From assembly GCF_021347895.1 (NCBI RefSeq), contig NC_067131.1:32361164-32425163 (forward strand): a stretch of DNA of 64,000 nt, in the 5' to 3' direction. Shown piece after piece: positions 60,601-64,000 of the stretch. The position numbers and the translations under genes are program-made. The notes under the pieces are model-generated. The model saw only the letters and a program-made list of their open reading frames with translations. It searched no databases and had not been told where the DNA came from. Numbering within the stretch: position 1 is the first letter of the stretch; each line of letters opens with the position of its first letter. The DNA comes from Acanthochromis polyacanthus (lineage: Eukaryota > Chordata > Actinopteri > Pomacentridae).

Positions 60601-61477
60601 GATGATCACATGACTAGCAGGTGAGCCTTTACCTGGACATTCTGCTGTGATGTCATCAACATGGCGGCTGATGCTTGGGTTGGTGTCCTCCAGGGGACCG
60701 TCTGCTGGCCTCGCCTCCTGCTGGCGGTCCTTCCTCCTCCAGACATCCTCGTCCCGGTGGGGCCCGCTGCTGTCGTCCTCTTCGGGGATGGGGTTGTACC
60801 AGATGTTGCTGCCGCTGTCCTCCTGAGGGCCCAGAGCTTCGTCTGAGGCCTGGGACTTTCCTGAGGACAGAACCCAGGCCCGGCTGCTGCGGTCCAGGCT
60901 CTGCAGGTAGGCCCGCTGGGACGGAGCTTCAGGCTGCTGAGACGAGATCCTCCAGTCTCCAAACTGAGGAGTCTGGAAACAACAAGCAGAGTTTACACCC
61001 TGGATGGACATGAAGGTTCAGCAGGACAAAAAAAAAGTTCACTTTTTTCCGTCAAAAAGTAACATACATAAGCGTAATTTTGGAATCTTGAAAGGCCATT
61101 TGTCAAAAGCGTGCCTAGTTTACTATCTTTTCATATGTTTCTATTGTTAAGGCAATCATCAAAGTGTAATAAAATGTCCTTTGATTAATCAATAAAAGAA
61201 TTTGAATGTCTAGATGATTTGTTACACATTATTACTCCTTAGCAGATTTTGACTCCTACCTGCTGCTGTGCTGCTCTCTGGCTCCACACCTGCCCAGGTG
61301 CATCCTGGGACATCGCTGGCAGGGAGGAGGGCGGAGCTAAAGAGCCCTGCCGTGCCCACTGCTGCTTCTTAGCGACCGTGATGTGGTTACGAGGCGGCGA
61401 ATCAGGGTAGGCCGTCCTGGATGATGTCATCAGTGACGGCGACGACGGTGAAGAAGAAGTCTGGAGGACCGGAGCTT
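40077..61477 (-). CDS. syde1: SYDE-family Rho GTPase-activating protein (syde1-like), 13 exons, 5' end outside
   Basis: Thirteen exons with canonical GT-AG borders and matching phases encode at least ~870 residues. In order: Ser/Pro-rich linker containing [13 protein letters not shown] (exon a2), a basic [19 protein letters not shown] segment (a3), the C2 domain (a4-a7), the RhoGAP domain (a8-a11), and a C-tail with [15 protein letters not shown] (a12) and [17 protein letters not shown] (a13). The arginine finger is the Arg of GLYRLCG in a9; [13 protein letters not shown] and [14 protein letters not shown] supply the other RhoGAP signatures. SYDE proteins are homologues of nematode SYD-1 that stimulate GTP hydrolysis by Rho GTPases and act at synapses. 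The C-tail wording favours SYDE1 over SYDE2, but the length (human SYDE1 has 735 residues) leaves some doubt. Exon a11 has a one-base frame defect. TTTATT at 39885 and 39897 (AATAAA on the minus strand) are possible poly(A) signals. Confidence 0.85.
40671..41192 (+). repeat. 5' LTR
   Basis: TG...CA type ends. A TATA-like CCTATAAAACC lies near 41008 and AATAAAA near 41109, in the usual promoter and poly(A) order. It differs from the other LTR by several dozen substitutions and small indels, roughly 5-8% by eye. Confidence 0.9.
42866..43192. mobile_element. Short foldback repeat between TG runs, inside the LTR element
   Basis: (TG)n at about 42866-42890 and 43170-43192 flank an imperfect inverted repeat: TTCTTGTACTTGCTACATTG with GTGAGGAC against GTCCTCACTAAGATAGAAGTA. 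GGTTAGGGTTAGGG at 43051-43066 gives two telomere-like units. This family is common in teleosts. Confidence 0.65.
44940..45420 (+). pseudogene. Possible gag-like remnant inside the LTR element
   Basis: A 107-codon frame (44970-45293), continued in a shifted frame for about 30 more codons, resembles the capsid region of fish retroviral gag proteins in its spacing of Trp, Pro-Asp and basic residues. Breaks: a frameshift near 45250-45260 and a stop near 45361. No zinc knuckle was seen. The assignment is tentative. Confidence 0.35.
46881..47405 (+). repeat. 3' LTR
   Basis: Partner of 40671-41192, with the same termini, TATA-like box and poly(A) signal. It follows a polypurine tract and is itself followed by the CATG duplication and then satellite sequence. 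Confidence 0.9.
47406..50830. repeat. 34-bp minisatellite, about 100 copies, in the last syde1 intron
   Basis: Units of the type TGTGATTGTAGGGTTCATGT followed by TTGGCTAGTTTCCC; main variants are TTTACC for TTTCCC, CATATT for CATGTT, and GAAGTTC or GGGCTC. Longer blocks of units recur in the same order (for example 48721-49080 resembles 49401-49760 and 49945-50300). Two further units lie at 40611-40670, on the far side of the LTR element. Confidence 0.97.
51459..51728 (-). CDS. syde1: syde1-like exon a12 (C-tail)
   Basis: 270 bp; acceptor GTTTCCTCCCTCAG, donor GCAG|GTAAGG. It encodes a Pro-rich stretch, RRGRGGP, and [18 protein letters not shown], then an acidic end. Confidence 0.9.
51808..52065 (-). 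CDS. syde1: syde1-like exon a11 (RhoGAP end), with one-base frame defect
   Basis: 258 bp; acceptor CCCTGTCCCTGCAG, donor CCAG|GTAAGA. It opens in phase 0 with [20 protein letters not shown] and [18 protein letters not shown]. It then crosses a G-rich tract (51893-51940) and resumes the family sequence [20 protein letters not shown] in another frame. The next exon needs an end phase of 1, but 258 is divisible by three, so one base is missing (or two are extra) in the G tract. Confidence 0.9.
52083..52590. repeat. TAC/CTA-rich low-complexity tract
   Basis: Imperfect ACTACTACTACAGTACTAC trinucleotide-type repeats fill most of the intron between exons a10 and a11. It includes two related ~150-bp blocks starting near 52280 and 52430 (GTGTACTACTGCAGTACTAC). 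It starts about 18 bp upstream of the exon a11 acceptor. Confidence 0.85.
52592..52776 (-). CDS. syde1: syde1-like exon a10 (RhoGAP)
   Basis: 185 bp; acceptor TCTGTCTCTTCAG, donor AGG|GTACTA. It encodes [20 protein letters not shown], an Ala/Pro expansion ([14 protein letters not shown]), and [11 protein letters not shown]. Ends in phase 0. Confidence 0.92.
52987..53009. repeat. (TA)n at Tc1 left flank
   Basis: About eleven TA units. The microsatellite continues on the other side of the element (54637-54666), which marks it as the insertion target. Confidence 0.85.
53010..54636 (+). mobile_element. Full-length Tc1-like DNA transposon in a syde1 intron
   Basis: Inverted repeats of about 215 bp (53010-53222, 54424-54636) start CAGTTCCTTGTGAAAGTATT and, reversed, CAGTGCCTTGTGAAAGTATT. 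Each carries an inner direct repeat ATTCGGCCCC, the IR/DR layout of fish Tc1 elements. TA duplications at 53008-53009 and 54637-54638 sit in a (TA)n microsatellite. The transposase frame 53399-54418 is uninterrupted. The element is in the opposite orientation to syde1. Confidence 0.96.
53399..54418 (+). CDS. Tc1-family transposase, full length but with catalytic Glu replaced by Gln
   Basis: The 339-residue frame has the usual Tc1 length. It carries an N-terminal paired-like helix-turn-helix ([15 protein letters not shown]), a GRPSKL linker with basic flank, the second DNA-binding helices, and a DDE domain. The triad Asp residues are D152 (LWSDETK) and D243 (QQDNDPKH). At 35 residues beyond D243, where DD34E transposases have Glu in NPIENLW, this copy has Gln278 (codon CAG at 54230-54232). 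The glycine-rich [10 protein letters not shown] box is intact. A Tc1 enzyme transposes by cut-and-paste at TA sites and needs all three acidic residues for metal binding, so this protein is probably inactive yet able to bind its ends. Confidence 0.95.
   Translation: MKTKEHTRQVQDTVVEKFKAGFGYKKISQALNISRSTVQAIILKWKEYQTTANLPRPGRPSKLSPPTRRRLIRDAAKRPMITLDELQRSTAEVGESVHRTTISRTLHKSGLYGRVARRKPFLKDIHKKSGLKFATSHLGDTPNMWKKVLWSDETKIQLFGHNAKPYVWRKSNTAHHPEHTIPTVKHGGGSLMVWACFSSAGTGKMVQIDGKMNGAKYRSILEENLLESAKDLRLGRRFIFQQDNDPKHKAKSTMEWFTNKRIQVLEWPSQSPDLNPIQNLWAELKTAVHKRSPSNLTELQLFCKEEWARISVSGCAKLIETYPKRLAAVIAAKGGATKY
54776..55190. repeat. Degenerate TTCTTTAGGTCAGG minisatellite
   Basis: Words GGTTCTTTAGGTCAGG and GGTCTAGGTTCTGTAGG repeat with a variable spacing of about 10-22 bp. 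Related sequence lies before the Tc1 element (about 52950-52985), so the element split a pre-existing array. Confidence 0.8.
55217..55343 (-). CDS. syde1: syde1-like exon a9 (arginine finger)
   Basis: 127 bp; acceptor GTGTGTCAG, donor ACAG|GTTGGT. It encodes [17 protein letters not shown], with the catalytic Arg finger, and ends [12 protein letters not shown]. The acceptor has no ordinary pyrimidine tract: it is preceded directly by about 45 TG dinucleotides. Confidence 0.93.
55347..55436. repeat. (CA)n/(TG)n microsatellite at the exon a9 acceptor
   Basis: About 45 uninterrupted CA units on the plus strand, so (TG)n in the syde1 transcript, ending three bases before the acceptor AG of the RhoGAP arginine-finger exon. 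Confidence 0.97.
55503..55640 (-). CDS. syde1: syde1-like exon a8 (start of RhoGAP)
   Basis: 138 bp, 46 codons, phase 0 at both ends; acceptor GTTCTGTCTGCAG, donor AAG|GTTGGT. It encodes [11 protein letters not shown] and [18 protein letters not shown]. Confidence 0.92.
55718..55806 (-). CDS. syde1: syde1-like exon a7 (end of C2 domain)
   Basis: 89 bp; acceptor GGTTCTGTTTCAG, donor CAG|GTACTC. It encodes [20 protein letters not shown] and ends in phase 0. Confidence 0.9.
55894..56004 (-). CDS. syde1: syde1-like exon a6 (C2 domain)
   Basis: 111 bp; acceptor ATTTGTTCTCAG, donor AAAG|GTTCCT. It encodes a Pro/Gly-rich loop and then [19 protein letters not shown]. The preceding intron (56005-58718) holds an inverted copy of the 34-bp minisatellite transposon. 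Confidence 0.88.
56577..57040. repeat. 34-bp minisatellite, inverse orientation, about 14 copies
   Basis: Units AACTAGCCAAACATGAACCC followed by TACAATCACAGGGA are the reverse complement of the 47406-50830 array. It lies in the intron between exons a5 and a6. Confidence 0.95.
57487..58276. mobile_element. hAT-Tip100-like nonautonomous element with an internal insertion
   Basis: Left end AAGGGCGTCAGTTTG and right end AAACTGACGCCTA are inverse. The body matches 8868-9165, but about 425 bp (57574-57997) interrupts the match between CACACCCT and GTCGGAGCTTCC. That block contains CATGGGTCTCAAACTCGCGG, a known hAT terminus, an AAT microsatellite, and a tRNA-like segment. Confidence 0.75.
57653..57692. 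repeat. (AAT)n microsatellite
   Basis: About thirteen AAT units inside the block inserted in the hAT element. Confidence 0.95.
58719..58882 (-). CDS. syde1: syde1-like exon a5 (C2 domain)
   Basis: 164 bp; acceptor GTCTGTCTGCAG, donor CCAG|GTACCG. It encodes [20 protein letters not shown] and [24 protein letters not shown]2 domains lack a full set of calcium ligands, to my knowledge. Confidence 0.9.
59098..59310. repeat. 10-bp minisatellite TCCAGGAGTC, about 21 copies
   Basis: Exact 10-bp periodicity with point variants (TCCATGAGTC, TCCAGAAGCT, TCCAAGAGTT). It ends 8 bp from the donor of syde1 exon a4 and fills about half of the 435-bp intron. Confidence 0.95.
59318..59507 (-). CDS. syde1: syde1-like exon a4 (start of C2 domain)
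   Basis: 190 bp; acceptor TTTGTGTTTCAG, donor GCAG|GTACCT. It encodes [14 protein letters not shown] and the first C2 strands, [19 protein letters not shown] 10-bp minisatellite begins 8 bp into the following intron. Confidence 0.9.
60096..60425 (-). CDS. syde1: syde1-like exon a3
   Basis: 330 bp; acceptor CTATCTCCCCCTAG, donor GGAG|GTATGT. It encodes a basic, Ser-rich segment ([19 protein letters not shown]) ahead of the C2 domain. Confidence 0.88.
60633..60972 (-). CDS. syde1: syde1-like exon a2
   Basis: 340 bp; acceptor TTGTTGTTTCCAG, donor CCAG|GTAAAG. Starts phase 0, ends with one base. It encodes the SYDE signature [13 protein letters not shown] in an acidic context. Confidence 0.85.
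61260..61477 (-). CDS. syde1: syde1-like exon a1
   Basis: 218 bp; acceptor CTTCTCTTCCAG, donor CAG|GTAGGA. It begins with two bases of a split codon and ends in phase 0. It encodes a Ser/Pro/Gln-rich, low-complexity stretch ([17 protein letters not shown]). This is the least certain exon because it has no conserved domain. Confidence 0.6.
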
Positions 61478-61589
61478 CTGGAAGAGAAGAACTGATGTCA
61501 GTAAAACATCTGGATGTAAACATCTTCTAAGCAGCTGCTTCCTCTTCTGTTCTCTGGAACTCAGTCGATGAGTTCAGGATCCAGTAATT

Positions 61590-61870
61590 CAGCTCAATTG
61601 AGTTTTATTTATCTAGCACCAATTACAGCCAGATTGTCTCAACACGCTTTCCAGAACCCAGATGAACGCCAGAGCAGCTCCAAGGAGACAGTGGACAGAA
61701 AAACACCCTTTAACAGGAAGAACCCTGGAACAGAACCTGGATCTATATGTGGGAGAACGTCTGTGGTGGAAGGAGGTAGAGAGGAACAGAAGAGGTAGAG
61801 GAGTGGAAAAGGGGAGGGATGGGAGAAGAGAGGAGTGGGCAACAATAGCAGTGGAGCTGCTCTTTATTGA
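61590..61870. repeat. Dispersed teleost repeat
   Basis: AATTGAGTTTTATTTATCTAG and GCCAGATTGTCTCAACACGC belong to a common fish repeat family seen near mobile elements. No coding content. Confidence 0.45.
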
Positions 61871-61944
61871 TCACCTATAATCACCGATAATCAGTTGATA
61901 GAGCAGCAGGAAACATCAGCACATCCTGAACATCTGGATCCCTG

Positions 61945-62082
<138 letters not shown>

Positions 62083-62261
62083 CTTCTGACAGTCCGTCCC
62101 GTGACTCCATGAATAAACTCTCTGTCTGGGTAACTGTTGGTGTGATGTCATGTGTTAAACCATAACGGAGCTCTCTGATTGGTTCTGATGAACAATAAAC
62201 AGAATCATGTGATTTCATAATTTCAGCTGCCATGTTTGAGTTTATTTTCCAATGAAACCAA

Positions 62262-62515
62262 CTCTTCTATATTCCTTGCGCCATCAGGCTTTTAAATGAC
62301 AGTGACAGTGTTGTTTTGCAGTTTTTAATGTATTTTAGGTATGTATGGATATTGTGCACTTTATTGCTGGACCCTTCACCTGACCTTTGACAGATCTAAG
62401 TCAAATGTATGTAGAATGTGTGTTTAATGTCCTGTCCTGCTGCGACCCATGTCTGCAAACTGAATTGCCCCTAGTTGATAAAGAAAGTTATCTGAATCTG
62501 AATCCTGAAATGATG
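62262..62515 (+). mobile_element. CR1/Rex1-like 3' end fragment
   Basis: A short frame reads IPCAIRLLN, the usual last residues of CR1/Rex1 ORF2. It is followed by a stop and a 3' UTR with GTGCACTTTATTGCTGGAC and CTGAATTGCCCC, ending in a GAATCTGAATC-type tail. Confidence 0.6.
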
Positions 62516-62659
62516 TGAAATAAAGATGTGTTGTTGTTCCCTCTGTATGTATTTAAATTTCAGTTTAAATGTGTGGATGTGAGCTTGCTGCGGTACGTCA
62601 TGTAAGAGTGCTGAAGCATCATGAGTGATGCTGATAACGGGACATGTGAATCCAGAATA

Positions 62660-64000
62660 TATGTTCTAGTGTCAGCGGGTTCTATGTAGAGGAACCTGAT
62701 GTTCTGTGTCAGAGGGTTCTATGTAGAGGAACCTGATGTTCTGTGTCAGAGGGTTCTATGTAGAGGAACCTGATGTTCTGTGTCAGAGGGTTCTATGTAG
62801 ATTAACCTGATGTTCTGTGTCAGAGGGTTCTATGTAGAGGAACCTGATGTTCTGTGTCAGAGGGTTCTATGTAGAGGAACCTGATGTTCTGTGTCAGAGG
62901 GTTCTATGTAGAGGAACCTGATGTTCTCGTGTCAGAGGGTTCTATGTAGAGGAACCTGATGTTCTGTGTCAGAGGGTTCTATGTAGATTAACCTGATGTT
63001 CTGTGTCAGAGGGTTCTATGTAGAGGAACCTGATGTTCTGTGTCAGAGGGTTCTATGTAGATTAACCTGATGTTCTGTGTCAGAGGGTTCTATGTAGAGG
63101 AACCTGATGTTCTGTGTCAGAGGGTTCTATGTAGAGGAACCTGATGTTCTGTGTCAGAGGGTTCTATGTAGAGGAACCTGATGTTCTCGTGTCAGAGGGT
63201 TCTATGTAGAGGAACCTGATGTTCTGTCAGAGGGTTCTATGTAGAGGAACCTGATGTTCTCGTGTCAGAGGGTTCTATGTAGAGGAACCTGATGTTCTGT
63301 GTCAGAGGGTTCTATGTAGAGGAACCTGATGTTCTGTGTCAGAGGGTTCTATGTAGATAAACCTGATGTTCTGTGTCAGAGGGTTCTATGTAGAGGAACC
63401 TGATAGTCTGTCAGAGGGTTCTATGTAGAGGAACCTGATGTTCTGTGTCAGCGGGTTCTATGTAGAGGAACCTGATGTTCTGTGTCAGAGGGTTCTATGT
63501 AGAGGAACCTGATGTTCTGTGTCAGAGGGTTCTATGTAGAGGAACCTGATGTTCTGTGTCAGAGGGTTCTATGTAGAGGAACCTGATGTTCTGTCAGAGG
63601 GTTCTATGTAGAGGAACCTGATGTTCTCGTGTCAGAGGGTTCTATGTAGAGGAACCTGATGTTCTGTGTCAGCGGGTTCTATGTAGAGGAACCTGATGTT
63701 CTGTGTCAGAGGGTTCTATGTAGAGGAACCTGATGTTCTGTCAGAGGGTTCTATGTAGAGGAACCTGATGTTCTGTGTCAGAGGGTTCTATGTAGATGAA
63801 CCTGATGTTCTGTGTCAGAGGGTTCTATGTAGATGAACCTGATGTTCTGTGTCAGCGGGTTCTATGTAGATGAACCTGATGTTCTGTGTCAGAGGGTTCT
63901 ATGTAGAGGAACCTGATGTTCTGTCAGAGGGTTCTATGTAGAGGAACCTGATGTTCTGTGTCAGAGGGTTCTATGTAGAGGAACCTGATGTTCTGTGTCA
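62660..64000. repeat. 37-bp minisatellite, about 36 copies, running off the window
   Basis: Units TGATGTTCTGTGTCAGAGGG followed by TTCTATGTAGAGGAACC. There are 35-bp (TTCTGTCAG) and 38-bp (TTCTCGTGTCAG) variants and substitutions GATTAACC or CAGCGGG. The array has no end inside the window. Confidence 0.97.

Overview
The window is vertebrate nuclear DNA, almost certainly from a percomorph teleost. It holds short exons with GT-AG introns, fish-type non-LTR retrotransposons (L2, L1/Tx1, Rex1-like), several hAT elements with 8-bp target duplications, a Tc1 element, an LTR retroelement, and many microsatellites and minisatellites. The species cannot be fixed from the sequence.

All three host genes lie on the minus strand. 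(1) A SYDE-family Rho GTPase-activating protein, best matched to syde1, runs from 61477 down to 40077. Thirteen exons could be placed by splice sites and phase. They encode the linker, a C2 domain, a RhoGAP domain with its arginine finger, and the conserved C-terminus; the 5' exons lie beyond the part I could resolve. (2) A glycogen-targeting subunit of protein phosphatase 1, ppp1r3c-like, has coding exons at 24711-25058 and 20308-20873 and a probable promoter and noncoding first exon near 31800-32150. (3) An ankrd1/MARP-like ankyrin gene remnant has three 99-bp exons (11330-11428, 9719-9817, 9436-9534). Its third exon carries an in-frame stop and lacks a GT donor. ANKRD1 and PPP1R3C are near neighbours on human 10q23, so (2) and (3) look like conserved microsynteny.

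Layout: 1-9400 is a retrotransposon nest (minus-strand L1 ORF1 start; plus-strand L2 with esterase, endonuclease and RT, split by a 5'-truncated L1 with a 12-bp target duplication; then a hAT-Tip100-like relic). 9436-11428 is the ankyrin remnant with minisatellites in both introns. 11561-20056 is a transposon graveyard (a hAT inside a hAT, a tRNA-headed SINE-like repeat, RT fragments, a 1.8-kb foldback element). 20308-32150 is ppp1r3c, whose introns hold a 3.1-kb 33-bp array and a 4.7-kb 20-bp array. 32160-39900 is intergenic, with a CATC array and hAT MITEs. 40077-61477 is syde1, whose introns hold an LTR retroelement lodged in a 34-bp minisatellite, a Tc1 element, and a second, inverted copy of the 34-bp array. 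62660-64000 is a 37-bp array that runs off the window.

The striking property is the density of unrelated tandem arrays: about a quarter of the window, nearly all inside introns of these genes. Several arrays preserve datable events: an internal 1.44-kb duplication, an insertion into a repeat unit, and array growth inside a transposon. I found no evidence for a dedicated new multi-gene system; the novelty is in how repeats and genes are interleaved.
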